From: Pythium myriotylum
Taxonomy: Eukaryota > Oomycota > Peronosporomycetes > Pythiales > Pythiaceae
Reading direction: 5' to 3'
Assembly (NCBI GenBank): GCA_023091665.1
Contig: JALJCQ010000011.1
Coordinates: 310,001-374,000 of the forward strand
DNA length: 64,000 bases
Shown: in pieces, positions 30,263 to 41,843 of the stretch
Layout: each line of letters starts with the position of its first letter
Position numbering within the stretch: position 1 is the stretch's first letter
Notes under the pieces: generated by a model
Databases searched by the model: none
What the model was told of the DNA's origin: nothing
What the model saw: only the letters and a program-made list of their open reading frames with translations
Program-made: the position numbers and the translations under genes

Positions 30263-31378
30263 ATGAATCCCCCTGCGCCGGAAACCCCTGGCGCGCAGGG
30301 TCGCCACGCCTCGCGTGAGAACTTCCTCCACTTGAGTGAGCTCGAGTGGCAGGCTGTTCAGCGTATGGCCACGACGGTGGGCGAAGCCGCCGTCGGCGCC
30401 ATGCTCCTCTCGCTCTCGCGTGATGAACAGCACGCGAGTATCGCCCAGTTCATCCAGCATGAGCTGAACGAGGCGAGAGGGAGTCTTGCAGCTCTGCGCG
30501 AGCAGAGCGCTCAACAAGCAGCGTTGTTGAGACAGCAGCAGTCTGCTGCTGTGGCGGCAGAGCGGCCACGACGCGCCGAGCCGTTGAAGATCGAGATCTC
30601 CAAGTACAAGGCTGACGGTGACAGCCTGTTGCGTTGGTTCGTCGAACTCGACGATTCCATTGAAGCCCGTCGCATCGACGACGATGCGATGCGAGTGACC
30701 TACGCCATCTCCAACTTGGCAGGTCGTGCCAAGGTGTGGGCGCTCGGTCTCAAGTTGCACGATCCGTATTGCTTCGGATCGTATGAAGAGTTCAAGGTCA
30801 AGATCAAACAAGCGTTTGAGCCGCCTCGAGCCGAGTTCAGGGCTCGCGCTGAGTTCCTGGATCTCAGGCAAGGTAAGCGTGATATTCACGCCTACGCCCA
30901 GCACGCACGATACCTCGTGAGTTGCATCGTGGAGAATCCCATCGATGATCAAACGCAGGTTGCTGCGTTTATCAAGGGGCTCGAGGATGGGCCGATCAAG
31001 ACCCAGATGTTCCGCCTCGAGTTTGATAAACTCGAGGACGCGATCTCGGTTGCTCGCCAAGAGGACTTCAGCCTGCGACAGGCTTATGTCCATTCTGCTG
31101 CTTATCGTCCGTCCAGACGACAAGACTCAAGTGATCCAGAGGCCATGGATCTTTCCTACGCCGAGAGCGACCAGCCCCCTCGCGTGGACAAACTATTGCA
31201 GAAATGCAATCGATGCCAGAAGACCGGGCATTACGCTTATGAGTGTAATGCTGCGCGTCCAGTGCCTCGCGGCACTGGGCGCGGTCGCCGCGTGGACAAG
31301 AAGGTCCAGTGGTCGGATCAACACGCTGCGAAGAAACAGCAGCGTGATGATCAACAAAAAAACGGTCAGGGTCAGTAG
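30263..31378 (+). CDS. gag: Gag of gypsy 2
   Basis: An uninterrupted 371-residue protein. The N-terminal capsid-like domain includes LLRWFVELDDSIEARRI and VTYAISNLAGRAKVWAL, closely parallel to Gag of gypsy 1, then SYEEFKVKIKQAFEPP. A CCHC zinc knuckle (CNRCQKTGHYAYEC, about 31207-31248) and a basic glutamine-rich tail follow. It starts 32 bp after the 5' LTR. As the only intact ORF of the element it could supply particles in trans. Confidence 0.92.
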   Translation: MNPPAPETPGAQGRHASRENFLHLSELEWQAVQRMATTVGEAAVGAMLLSLSRDEQHASIAQFIQHELNEARGSLAALREQSAQQAALLRQQQSAAVAAERPRRAEPLKIEISKYKADGDSLLRWFVELDDSIEARRIDDDAMRVTYAISNLAGRAKVWALGLKLHDPYCFGSYEEFKVKIKQAFEPPRAEFRARAEFLDLRQGKRDIHAYAQHARYLVSCIVENPIDDQTQVAAFIKGLEDGPIKTQMFRLEFDKLEDAISVARQEDFSLRQAYVHSAAYRPSRRQDSSDPEAMDLSYAESDQPPRVDKLLQKCNRCQKTGHYAYECNAARPVPRGTGRGRRVDKKVQWSDQHAAKKQQRDDQQKNGQGQ

Positions 31379-31419
31379 GGGCGGAGCGCCCTACTGATCC
31401 AGTCACGTCAAGAGAGTTT

Positions 31420-32610
31420 GTGGGACTCTTGACGAAGGCTGCTCCCAAAGCACAGTCTCTGTGCTTCGCCACACCTGGTGATGATGAGGTCCTCATCACC
31501 CTGGAGCTCGAAGTCGAAGGAACTTCGCCTTCGCTTCGCGCCCTCGTAGACTGTGGGGCGTCGAACAACTTCGTTCGACGACAGTCTATCGAGTCTTTGG
31601 GGCTCGACGTTGTCGAGCGAGACATTCCTCCGACGAGGATAACGGTGCGCCTTGCAACTGGCGCAACGGTGAAGGTTATGAAACGCGTAGTGGGCCTCCA
31701 CTACACGCTTGAAGGCAAATGAGTACGACGACGACTTTGTCGTACTCGATCTAGATGACAAGTTCGACGTCATTCTAGGCCTGCCATGGCTTCGTTCATA
31801 CGAGCCATGGATCAGCTGGCGGCATCGATCCGTTACGATGCCCGCCGCTCGGTCATCAGGTGGCCACCTGATGTCGGTTCTGGAGCGTCCAGATGCACGT
31901 GGACGTGTGGAAGATGAGTGTGATGGCCTCATCAGTCACTCGGTCGTTAGTACGACTGCCCAAGACTACGACAAAGAGTCGACCTTTGTCGTCGAGCCAG
32001 CTGCCGGGGTCTGCGTAGAGTCGCAGACAGCGCCGAAGACTTCTCGTGCGAGTGAGTCGCACGAGTCAAGTGAGGAAGATCCTCGTGCGAATAAGTCGCA
32101 CGAGCCAAGAAGACAGTGCTTGCCACAGGGGCAGCACTATGAGAGGAAGGTCTCGACGTCTGCCGCAAGGAGGCAACGTCGACTCTCCGCCTCGACTAGA
32201 ACGTCGAGCGATGGAGATCTCGCTGCAGTTGCGCAACTGCAGCTCGAGGAGTCTGCGCGCATAAGCCCGCAGGAAGAAACTGAGACGATCAACGTCTTAG
32301 TCAATGACGGCACGAGAGTGGGTGCATCCACTCTCGAGGTCGTTGCGCCTCCGAAGTCAACTTCGGAGATCACCGCACTGCCTACGCTCGAACCCAAGCG
32401 GTTCTTGCGAGATCTGCGCCAAGGAAAGATCGCGCAGATCTGTATTCTCGTCGCGGAGGACGAATGTGTGACCGATATCCAGTCGGCAGTGGTGTTTGCT
32501 GAGAAGGAACGGCTTCTCAGCAGCTCATCGATGGACGAGAGCGTCCTCGATGAGAAGACTCGGATTGAGCGGTACTCGGCTCAATCCTGGGAGTCGCTCA
32601 AGGGAATCCT
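31420..32610 (+). pseudogene. Protease and linker region of gypsy 2, frameshifted
   Basis: Frame one (31420-31722) holds the retropepsin motif ALVDCGASNNFVRRQS, with DCG in place of the usual DSG. The reading shifts at about 31715 to the next frame (LDLDDKFDVILGLPWLRSYE), then runs through a long charged linker to about 32610, where another change leads to the RT. The frame breaks suggest decay since insertion. Confidence 0.8.
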
Positions 32611-34044
32611 CTCTACGAGGATTTGGTCGAATTCGCGGATGTGTTCCCCGAATCCGTGCCGTGCGAATTGCCGAAGGACAAAGGCATTCGGCACGAGATC
32701 GACCTGAAGCCAGGTTCGAAGTACTGTGTCATGAAGCAGTGGCCACTGCCTCGTGAACAGGTCGAAGCGATCGACAAGTTCTTCGCAGAACGTCTCGCTG
32801 CTGGTCATGTGAGGGAGTCTACCTCCCCTCACAGCTCTCCGACCTTCTGTATGCGCAAGGCAACAGGAGGGTGGCGGATTGTACACGCGTTCAACAAGTT
32901 GAACGCGGCGACGATACCGGCGCAGACGCCGATACCGAGGAAGGACGTCATCATCGACGGGATGGCGAAGAGCACCATCTTCTCGTCGATGGATCTGATG
33001 GACGGATTCTATCAGATCTTGATGCGTGAACGGGATATTCCGTTCACAGCCGTCAGCACCCCAAGCGGAATGCTCTGGGAGTGGTTGGTGATGCCTCAGG
33101 GCCTCAGCAACGCACCAGCCACATTAAATAGATGCGTCTCGCATCTATTGCGCCCAGTGCGAGCCTTCGCACCAAGCTACTTCGACGATGTCTTCGTTCA
33201 TAGCCGAGCTATGGACGGGAAGACTGATCTGGAGGTTCACAGACTCCACATCAGAGAGGTTCTCACACTTATGCGAGAGCATAAGCTGTACGCGAACCTG
33301 AAGAAGTGTATCTTCGCGGCCAGCGAGATACCCGTTCTTGGGTGTATAGTCAGCAAGAACGGCGTGCGCCCTGATCCCGAGAAGATCAGAGCGATCAAGG
33401 AGTGGCCGACGCCACTCGACGTCAAGGGACTGCGCAAGTTCCTTGGCCTCGCGGCGTACTTGCACAAGTACTCGCGCAACTACGCCGAGATGACTGTTCC
33501 TCTTTCTCGATTGCTCAAGAAAGACACCAAGTGGACTTGGAACGCTGAGTGTCAGCGTTCCTTCGAAGGCATCAAGCAAAGCTTGATTGAATCGCCAGTT
33601 CTGGCGATCGCGGACCAGGACAAACCATTCCACGTGGTTTGTGACGCAAGCGACTTTGCCATCGGCGCAGCGCTGATGCAGTTCGACGACGACGGCGCTG
33701 AGCGCGTCGTCTGTTACCAGTCGCGTCAGCTGCAACCAGCTGAGCGTAATTATCCAGTGCATGATAAGGAGCTCCTTGCCACGAAGTACGCACTGGCCAA
33801 GTTCCGCGTCTATCTGCTTGGAGATAGACCGTTCAAGGTCTTCACAGACCATGCGTCGTTGCGCACGGCTGTGAACAGCCCACACCTCTCGCAGCGCATG
33901 GCGAGGTGGCTGTCTTTCTTCGCGGAGTATAACTTCTCCGTCGAGTACAAGCCCGGACAACGTCGTCGCGGGTCAACGTCGTCGCGGATGCTCTGTCCCG
34001 TCGGCCAGACTTTGAGCCGACAGTCGTCGCCCAAGATTCCCTGA
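32611..34044 (+). pseudogene. pol: RT-RNase H region of gypsy 2
   Basis: Open RT frame with IFSSMDLMDGFYQILM, MPQGLSNAPATLNRC, the active-site SYFDDVFVH at about 33175-33201, and RNase H (VCDASDFAIGAALMQ, FTDHASLRTAV). After VEYKPGQ the frame is lost at a 16-bp tandem duplication (33957-33988, unit CAACGTCGTCGCGG plus two bases), which shifts translation out of phase with the integrase. The ORF ends with unrelated residues at 34044. Confidence 0.88.
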
Positions 34045-35690
34045 ACGCAGCGAGTGCGTTCAGCTCCAGTATTCCGTCGTCGACCTTGCTCGACGACATT
34101 CGCGCTGCGAATGCACACGACCCTGAGGCCGTGCGCTTGATGGCCTACCTTGCAGAGCCATCGCCGCAAGCGTTGAAGGGCTTGCCGGCTTCGTATCGAT
34201 CGAAGGTTCATCGATACACGCAGCGGAACGGCCTGCTGTTCTACAGCGCCGTTGCCGACGACACTCCGCGTGTCGTCGTGCCAGGAGATCATGATCTGCG
34301 CCTGCGGATCATGTACGAGTACCACGATGCCCCGGTGAGCGGACATCGTGGACGTGAGAAGACATATCTCACGTTGAGTCGCGACTTTTATTGGCCTCGC
34401 CAATTCAAGTTCGTGCGCACGTACGTCCGTGCTTGCGAGGTTTGCCAGCGAGTGAAGTCGGGACCTTCACTTCGCGCGCCGCTACAGTCTCAGCCTGTAC
34501 CGACAGAGTGCTGGGAGTCCGTCTCCATGGACTTCATCTTCGGGTTTCCCGAAGATGAACAGAAGAACAACGGGATCCTCGTGTTCGTGGATCGTTTCAG
34601 CAAGATGGTGCATCTTGCTGCAGTTCCAGAGACAATCACAGCCGAAGGCTGCGCTCGCGTCTTCGTCGACACGGTGTTTCGACACCATGGACTGCCACGA
34701 GAGCTCGTGTCAGATCGAGATCCACGGTTCACCGCGGAGTTCTGGCGCGCCGTGTTCCGTTCCCTCGGAACACGAATCAAGATGTCGACCTCTGACCATC
34801 CTGAGACCGATGGTCAGACAGAGCGCGCGAACCGCGTGATCGAAGAGATTCTTCGAGGCTACGTCCACTCGTTCTCGAGTTGGAGTGAGTTTTTGCCGAT
34901 GGTCGAATTCGCCATCAACAATTCTGTGCATGCGTCGACGACGCATACACCGTTCTACGTGAATGGCCTCCGCCATCCACGTATTCCAACCCTTTTGGAG
35001 AGTGCGTCTCCTTCCGGGGAGGGAGGGACTCGCTCGAGCGAGCTCCCGGACCGCTCTCGCTCCTCGGAGATCGACGTAATGGTCGATCCTCCCACCGATG
35101 ACGCTCCAGTCATCGGTCGCGGTCGTGAGAACGACGATGACGACGACGACAATGAAGCCGACGACGCGCTCAAAGTCGTTGATGACGACTTCGACGGCGA
35201 CGAGAGCAACGGCGCTCTCGTCGAAGAAGAGATGGACATCTCAGCAGCGCGCACGTCGCGCGCTGCTGCCAAGCAAACGGAGTCAGCAGAGGACTTCTTG
35301 CTGAAGCGCCAAGCGGTTGTCCGCTTCGTACAGGACTCGATCGCCCACGCAGTCGATCGACAGAAGATGAACTCAGACAAGAATGGAAGAGGAAACACTC
35401 TTTCATTTAATGAAGGTGACTTAGTGTTGTTATCAACGACTACACTACCTACACATGCAGTTACCAACGTCGGTAGCAACTTGTTGCTACCGAAGTTCAT
35501 CGGTCCGTTCCGCGTGCTCCGCCTGCGCAAGCTGGAGCCGAAGATTGTCCGAGTCGTCGCGACGAGCCGAGTGCGACTCGTCGCGCTGAAGTTACGTCGG
35601 CGCGGCCGGTGGATAATGTCTTCCCACCGCCGCCGCCCCCACTGGTTGACTCCAGTGGTGCTGAGCGCTGGATCGTTGAGCGCCTGCTGA
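33985..35690 (+). pseudogene. pol: Integrase region of gypsy 2
   Basis: It continues pol in the frame after the duplication. The HHCC finger (HDAPVSGHRGREKTYLTLS, CEVCQRVK) and the DDE core (MDFIFGF, SDRDPRFTAEFW, QTERANR near 34815) are complete. An unusual aspartate-rich insert (DDDDDDNEADD, about 35135-35165) and an acidic linker follow, then the conserved GDLVLLSTTTL / LLPKFIGPFRVL segment. The frame is lost again near 35560, before the chromodomain. Confidence 0.87.
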
Positions 35691-36259
35691 ATCATAGGGA
35701 TCAGCAGGGCGGTAATCGAACGAAGTATCTCGTTCGATGGCGCGGCTATCCGCCATCTGCAGATAGCTGGGAGCCGCGCGAGGCTCTCCTCGAAGATGTC
35801 CCGGGTCTCGTCGCTCAGTACGACGAGATCCGCTGCGTAAGGCAGCGAGGAAGCAGCAAGCTCCTCGCTCGCGCGGCGGCGCTCGTAGATTTTCTCGAGG
35901 CCTGTAATGGCCTCGAGGAGGTCGGCAGGGATCCGACCTCTCCACCCTTCGCTGAGGTATTCCTCGCGAGTGACGCGGTCAGCGTCAGGTGGACAGTGTG
36001 GGCAGGCTCCTCCCCACACGAAACAAGGCAAGCCATTACGGCGCGAGCGCCGGTGGACGCGCATTCGTCCACCAGTTTCGGAGAACCCTTCGAACTTCTC
36101 TCGTTGCGACTTGAGCGCAACGAGCCTGGTCTTCATGCCTCCCTTGACCTTGACGTTGTCAAGGAATTGATTCCATCCCTGGATCAACGCAGGGAGGTCG
36201 CGATCAGTTGGCCTATCGTTGTGACGATAGAAACGCCGTTCGAAAAAGCATTCGATTAA
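35609..36259 (+). pseudogene. Chromodomain tail of gypsy 2 pol
   Basis: A chromodomain signature (ERWIVERLLNHRD, YLVRWRGYPPSADSWEP) lies at about 35665-35800, one frame away from the integrase. Downstream the ORF stays open to 36259, but there the minus-strand ORF reads more like protein, so the plus-strand extension is doubtful. Confidence 0.75.
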
Positions 36260-36751
36260 AAATCGATGGCGCATCTCGCGGTCGCGATAGTGGCGCGCGA
36301 CGTACGGATCGTCTTCGAGCCAACCGCAGTCGAAGAGATCGTACGTCCGCAAGGGATCGTGCGCACCACTCCATCGGCTGATGTCATAAGCCGATGGAAG
36401 CCAGGGTGTGACTTCTGGCGCCGAGGATCTCAAGGCTCGATCCTCGGACTCTTGGGTCGCGTTGGTGATGATCACCTCACGATCATGTCGATCGTGAGAA
36501 CTGGGATCTTCCGCGACCTCCCCATCCTCCTTCATCTGCTCGTCCGCCTCGCTGTACGGCGCCGAGTAGCTGTTCGGCGACCGCTCGGACGACGAGCAGC
36601 TGAACAATGGCGATTCTTCGAAAGGACCGCGCGCGGCACGGTCCTCCGACTTGGTTTCTTCTTCCTCGCCGTCGCTCTCGTCGTAATCGACGAGCTCCGA
36701 CAGCGTCGGCGATCGCTCTGGAGGCGCGGCTCTGCGTGCTGCGACGATCAA
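35830..36751 (-). CDS. Antisense ORF in the 3' region of gypsy 2
   Basis: The minus-strand ORF opens at ATG 36751 and stays open to 34955, but only the first about 300 codons look like genuine protein: an acidic N terminus (DYDESDGEEEETKSEDR), a middle with YDISRWSGAHDPLRTYD and RHRFLIECFFERRFYRH, and a cysteine/histidine cluster WGGACPHCPPD that could bind zinc. The remainder is antisense to the chromodomain and integrase and is excluded. No family is recognised. Antisense accessory ORFs are known in some LTR retrotransposons; function here is unknown. Confidence 0.5.
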
Positions 36752-36826
36752 CGTCGCTGTGATGAAGTGGGTTCAAAAGCCTGCGTATGTAGCAAGCTAG
36801 CGACCTTTCTAATCCACTCTCGCTAA

Positions 36827-37758
36827 ACTCCGACGAAGGGGTAGCGTCGGACTTAGTACTCAGACAGTAATAAATCGGCTTCAAGCTTTCGCTAGCTTTC
36901 CGCCCTCACGTTGTGTACCCTTTCGCAGCTCTTTGGAAGCCAGTGAATAAGAGCCACTTCGATCGGTCCAGAAGCGATCACAAGAAGACCAACAAGCACA
37001 GGAAAATCGGGGGTGAATATATTATATGAGTTAGAGAGCTTCGCTCAACCAACTATCAATATACTCGCAACTTCTCTCACACTCTCTCCTTCCTTAATAT
37101 GAAATGCTCCGGCTTCCCGCCAGAGCAACTACTACACACACTAATATGGAGTGTCTTTGGGGCCTTGGAGTTGACCAAGTCCCTTTAGACAAAGTCTCGG
37201 GAGTTTTGCTCCAGACTCACACAATCAAGCACTCAACACACCAATGCACACCCGAGCCAGAGCCAAATCCACTACGCGCAGGCCTAACACGAGCAAGCGT
37301 ACCTTGCTGGGTCTGGGATGCCGAAGAGGGTCCGGTTTCTCGGCTTGGAGGGCGAGCGACTTGAGCACTTGACCGCAGAATCCAAAGTCTATTATTGTAG
37401 GATGTGAGGCAAGTCGCCTCTCGTACTCAGCCGGGTCCTAGACTGGCTAGATTGACTACCTTGCGAATGACCCGCGATAGTGACATGGATAATGTCACAA
37501 CGTCTGGGTCACTATGACACGTCACTAAGTCGGAAAGCCGGACCTGGTGCCAAGAATCCGGACCGGTTCAAGTGAACCGGACCGGTCCGGCATATCAATC
37601 CAGGCCGAGACTAATCTCTTCAATCGACTACCTGAAACTGTCGAAGTCGCTCGGCGGCGCCTCGCATGCTCCCTGTCGCCCACAGCGCCGGGTCGCTTCG
37701 TCACAATACCTCGCAGTGCCTTGGTGACGGTGGGCTGCCCGAAACCGGAGGCACTTCA
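36827..37758. other. Non-coding 3' region of gypsy 2
   Basis: About 0.9 kb without a convincing ORF. It contains ACGTTGTGTACCCTTT (36913), the inverse of a string at 29379-29394 in the element inserted in SBP3, and a TGGTGCCAAGAATCC string (37537) resembling a primer-binding site. A fragment of another LTR element may be embedded, but its borders could not be set. Confidence 0.4.
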
Positions 37759-38058
37759 CTACATCGCAGCGCTCGCCGGCGCCTTCATTTCTTCGTCGCC
37801 GTCGGCCTCGACGTCGCAGCGCATCTCGGCGTCGGCCGACGGATCTTCAGTCGTCTTGGACGACGGTGGATGACCACCGTCGTTGTTCGCGGTGTCTTCA
37901 AGTGGCTCGGTCGAGGTGGCTCCCTCGCCGGCCGTCGAGTTGTCTTCAACCGCTGCGCTGGTGCGCGCAGCGGCATCCTCGCTCGCCTGAGCCGCGCTCA
38001 TGGCGCGCATTGCCATTGCAGCGCGGTAGTCGGCGGCGCTGATGGTCTTCTTCGCGTC
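37759..38058 (-). CDS. Second antisense ORF of gypsy 2, acidic alanine-rich
   Basis: The minus strand from ATG 38058 (MDAKKTISAADYRAAMAMRA) encodes about 100 residues rich in Ala, Ser, Glu and Asp, ending DGDEEMKAPASAAM. The ORF can start farther upstream, at 38175. Its composition looks protein-like and it is co-oriented with the ORF at 36751, so the two could be exons or separate genes of an antisense unit read from the 3' LTR side. No homologue is recognised. Confidence 0.35.
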   Translation of the reverse strand, partial: DAKKTISAADYRAAMAMRAMSAAQASEDAAARTSAAVEDNSTAGEGATSTEPLEDTANNDGGHPPSSKTTEDPSADAEMRCDVEADGDEEMKAPASAAM

Positions 38059-38203
38059 CATTCTCCGAATGGACCGCGACATTGAAGGCGTTGATCGGTG
38101 ACGATCAACGCCGCGGCTCGCGACTCGCCGTTGGACCAACTGACCAACAAGTGCTCCCTGTCGCAAGTCGTTCAATGCGACTTTCGTCTTGAGGGGAGGG
38201 TGA

Positions 38204-38539
38204 TGTAACGGGGTGTGCCCGTTACATGGTACGGACCCATGTCAATGGCGTCCGATAGGAACATCGTGAACCCATCTGGTTGCGATGTCTCCTGATTGAA
38301 TAATATCCTACGGTATTATCCCGATTTCCCACCAATCACGCTAGGGTCTTGTGATTGAGTGGATGGCAGAAATCCGAGGGCGGATCTGCGAGGTTTTATA
38401 TACAAAGAGTAGGTTTTTCTAGGTTTCCTAATCCATAAATTCAGTTTCCCATTTGCCCAACCCAACACAAGTCCCTGTGTTGCGCGCTTCTTACACTGCT
38501 CCACAGTGTACGTGACGTAACGAGGTCAGCCTCGTTACA
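38204..38539 (+). repeat. 3' LTR of Ty3/gypsy element 2
   Basis: 336 bp matching the 5' LTR with three substitutions, followed by the target duplication ATCTT (38540-38544) and then LINE sequence. Confidence 0.97.
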
Positions 38540-39746
38540 ATCTTGTTGTGCGTTCGATAATGGTGGATCCAGCTGTCGATTCCGAGTGCATCTGCTAGCG
38601 GCCTTGCGCGTTGGTAAAGGTCAAGAAGGGTCCTGTTGCGCGGTGGCCGATGTTCTCGAAGTTGTCGGAGAATCAGGGCGCTATCCCCGATGACGACAAG
38701 CGAGGGTAGTTGTAATGGTGTGGCTGCCTGAAGTCCGGTGAGCAGGCCTCGGTATTCCGCTTGATTATTAGTCGTCTTGGCCGAAGCGTAGCTGATCGCA
38801 GCGCTCCATAGGATCGTCGCAGACCCGGAGGATTTCTCGGCGCGAACGAGGACGACACTCGATCCCCCAGGCCCTGGGTTTCCACGGGAGCCCACATCGA
38901 AGAAGAGTAGGAACGTCGCCGTGGATGCAGACACAGCTGGGGGCGGAGGCTGCGGGGGGCGTCGAAATGTCTCTCGAAGTTCCGCAACTAGGGTGGCCTG
39001 GAAATCCGGCTGGTTGTCCATCGAGGAGCATTCAGACGCCGAAAGGTGCGTGAGGATGGTGCTCATCACTCGATAGCAAGCTGCGTCGTGGAGAGTAATA
39101 GCTTGTTGGGGCGACCAAGGGCGGTCACCGTCACCACGTCTCGTTCTCCATGCAAGGATGAACACGAGCGTCTCGAGCACGAGTTGCTGCCACACCGCTT
39201 GGAGGGCTGGCAAAGGGTCCGGAGCTGAGTCGAGTTTCTTCTGGCGACTCTGGTGTAGCGAGACAAATTCCCAGATCCGTGGCGGTGTGCGCGGCAATCG
39301 AAGGCTGAAGATGGCGTGCATAAAATTGTCCGTCGTCGAGGCAGAGCGGTCGTGCCAAAGGCCAAGGCCTGCCCACCAAGCTCGAACCTGCTTCCAGAGG
39401 AGTTGCGCCGCTTGACAACGCCAGACAGTATGGTACGTCGACCCCCCCCCCCCCCCCCCCCCCCAGCATGGTTCAGACTCGGGCAATGTGGGCAGCCGCG
39501 TGGCTCCATGACCCAGTCCCATCCGGTAACTCGCTGTCCTTTGACCTTGTGGAATGCAAGGCGCTGTCGGCTCGAGCTGTGCTCCAAGTCATGGATGTCC
39601 GACCATGGAACTTCGTCCAGTGCCAGTCCGAACGTGGGTGAGGCTGCGCTCGCAAGATTGCATCTCGCGGCCAGTTCAGACGTCACTTTCTCGCATCGCA
39701 GCTCGGTGATAGTCGTGCGGAGGCTCCGTTTTGAGACAAGCGAAGC
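38540..39746 (-). mobile_element. LINE insertion in SBP3: central piece (zinc finger to RNase H)
   Basis: The minus strand encodes the C-terminal part of a LINE ORF2: a zinc-finger-like region (MEPRGCPHCPSLNH, HTVWRCQAAQLLW), then an RNase H domain with LLFFDVGSRGNPGPGGSS, NNQAEYRGLLTGLQAA and VIGDSALILRQL. A C run at 39438-39464 (G on the coding strand) shifts the frame between the two finger halves. The ORF is in phase with 29894-29737 across gypsy 2 and with 43786-44272 across the TIR element, so all three pieces belong to one LINE. Confidence 0.9.
39438..39464. repeat. Homopolymer C tract in the LINE
   Basis: A run of roughly 27 C (G on the LINE sense strand) inside the zinc-finger coding part. 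It expanded within the ORF and breaks the frame. Similar C/G runs mark other LINE-related DNA here (12286, 40938, 45893, 48751). Confidence 0.9.
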
Positions 39747-41011
39747 GGAAGCGTCTAATGCAGGTCAATTTGTGGGTCAGGTCAGCGTCTTTTCTATGCA
39801 CACCTCCACTTGGTCAGGCAACAGGTCACGTCGAGCCACGTGACCAATGCTCACTGTCACTGCCGAGGTCAGACTTTTGACGCCGAAACAGACTTTCCAC
39901 AGTCGAATAACCCAACAAACCAATCAAACAAGAACAGGGGTCGACCTGCCGTCCAAGGAGGTCGCGCCCTCCCGAGTGCACGCGTTCGGCTGTAAGTCAC
40001 GGCAACAGCGCGGCCTCGAGGAAACGCCCGAGGTCGCGCTCGCGCGTGGCCGAACGTCACTCCGGCCGCGGGTAGCGATGGCGCGACCTCTGTCTAACGC
40101 CTTTGTGGGTGGTCGCGCTCGCGCGAGGCCTTGCGCCATCGCCGCCGCACGACCGCTACTGTGCGTGCGCGTTGCGCTTCGTCGTCGGTCACCCGAGAGA
40201 GCTGTGCGCGCGACCGCTGCTGCCCGCATAGCATTTTGAAGCAGCGACTGCAGCGACCGCGGGGCCGTTCGGACGGTCTGTCCACCAACTGGACCGGCGG
40301 TCGTGACGCTTCGTGTCTTCATCGGTTTTTTGGGGGGTGCTGCAGCGGGAGAACTACTAGGATCTACTAAGATGAACTCAACAGACTACACTTACATCGT
40401 CATCATGCTGCCCTCTGTCGCGCGGGGTCGCTCTCGCCTGCGCCGTCACTCGTGCTCGCGTTCCCAGTCTTCGTCCTCTGTCGCATGTGGCTCTTGTTCA
40501 CGGTCCACGTCACTGCACCATGAGAGGTTACGCGCCATCAGACGGCTGCGAACTCACACACGTTCGCCGACGGCGAGTCCATGCCGCCAATTCTCTCCAA
40601 AGCGCCTTCCGCCTTTGCGTGCAGTTCCTCGTGCATACGCAATACCTCTTGTTCGTGACTTAACACATGACAGCAACGTCAGACCTAGCAGTAACGCTGC
40701 CAACCGATTCAGCTCTCCTAAAGGCGGCGCTAACAGTTTCCTCATGGTGGAGGGGCATCGCTGCCACGGCGTGTTCAACCAAGGGCAAAAGGCACAAGGA
40801 CAACAAGGGCGCGGATAGAGAAGGCTTCAGCCCGAGGACAGCAGCTTTAGTTCCTGCTCCTGCTCCTAATGATGATGATGATGATGAAGTCTATTGAGCG
40901 CAATTAATGTACCCTACTCCTGCTCCTAATCCGGCGTTGGGGGGGGGGGGGGGGGGGGGGGGAATGGGTGGCAGGATCCGAGGGTGCCTTCATCGCCATG
41001 GTTCATTAACT

Positions 41012-41292
41012 TGCGATCCAATAGACCTCACCTTCAAATTCAAAGCCAGAGTCATAGCCTTCAAAGTCAAATCCAAAGTCATAGCCACATTGGCGAAGTG
41101 GTCGGCCATCTTGTTGCCGGTCCGGAGTGTGTACCGGACCGTCACCAGAGCGAGGGAGCTCAGGAGTCGCGTTGTTCGCCGACGGTCTCGATCTAAAAGC
41201 TCGGATTTGCAGTTGGTGAGACCGCTAAAAATGTTGTCACCCAGATGCAAAATGAGATCTATTGGATCGCTATCTCCAACATCACGTTGCAA
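41012..41292 (-). mobile_element. LINE 3' fragment within copy L
   Basis: The minus strand ends an RNase H domain (VRYTLRTGNKMADHFANVAM) followed by degenerate TTCAAAGTCAAA-like units and CGATCCAATAGACCTCACC, the same 3' end as at 11.9 kb. A run of about 25 G at 40938-40962 lies just beyond it. Confidence 0.6.
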
Positions 41293-41843
41293 TCAGGCTT
41301 GTGGTCGTCAGGGGAAGCATCCATCGTCTGGAGTTCAGCGGTCTGTCTTGACTCGAGCTCCATGACGCCCCACCAAGCTGCCTTCCAAGGTCTCCTTGCT
41401 GGCCTACAGGCCGCCCTATCACACCGCCTCGACCACGTTGAAGTAGGCGGCCCCAACGGCATTATCCTACGCCTTCTACGTACGCGACACCCGCCGCGTC
41501 GCCCTCACCTGCGTCGTCTCTACGACCAAGCACGCGCCCACGCCGATCGCCTCGGCATCTGCCGCTGGCACCAACTCCCACGATCGGAGCTCACAATGGC
41601 GAACGCGCTGACCACCCACACGATGAATTCGCGAGCCAGTACGCACGCCAATCACCCTACCTCTCTCGACGGCCACTCTGACCTTCGACACATGCTCGCT
41701 ACAGACCTGCGTCCGTGGTGGTCCACCCAGACCGACCACGCTGAGCGTTAGCAAGGTCCACACCGAGCCTCTCTAGCTATTAGGATTCACACTCACACTC
41801 GTTGAACTCAATAGACTTCATTTGCATCATCATCAAATCATGC
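41245..41843 (+). mobile_element. LINE 3' fragment within copy L, plus strand
   Basis: RNase H remnant (SAVCLDSSSMTPHQAAFQGL, LRRLYDQARAHADRLGI, LRHMLATDLRPWW), stop at about 41749, 3' UTR TAGCTATTAGGATTCACAC, and tail GAACTCAATAGACTTCATTTG plus CATCATCATCA. This is the same family end as the LINE inserted in SBP3. Confidence 0.7.

Larger units (their letters stand above)
29895..38539 (+). mobile_element. Ty3/gypsy LTR retrotransposon 2 with antisense ORFs
   Basis: An 8.6-kb element inserted in the LINE. It has the same type of primer-binding site (TGGTAGCAC at 30233) and a purine tract GAGGGGAGGG before the 3' LTR. Gag is intact, but pol is broken by at least three frame changes, one being a 16-bp tandem duplication near 33957-33988. 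Beyond pol is a long 3' region with minus-strand ORFs. Confidence 0.96.

Noticed and set aside
34955..35829. Remaining half of the 598-codon minus-strand ORF in gypsy 2
   Set aside because: It is antisense to the chromodomain and integrase coding sequence; the open frame is most simply a by-product of pol codon usage.
39924..40322. Overlapping ORFs on both strands of the GC-rich block in TIR copies L and R
   Set aside because: High GC removes stop codons in all frames; peptides are low-complexity Arg/Ala strings without a recognisable domain.
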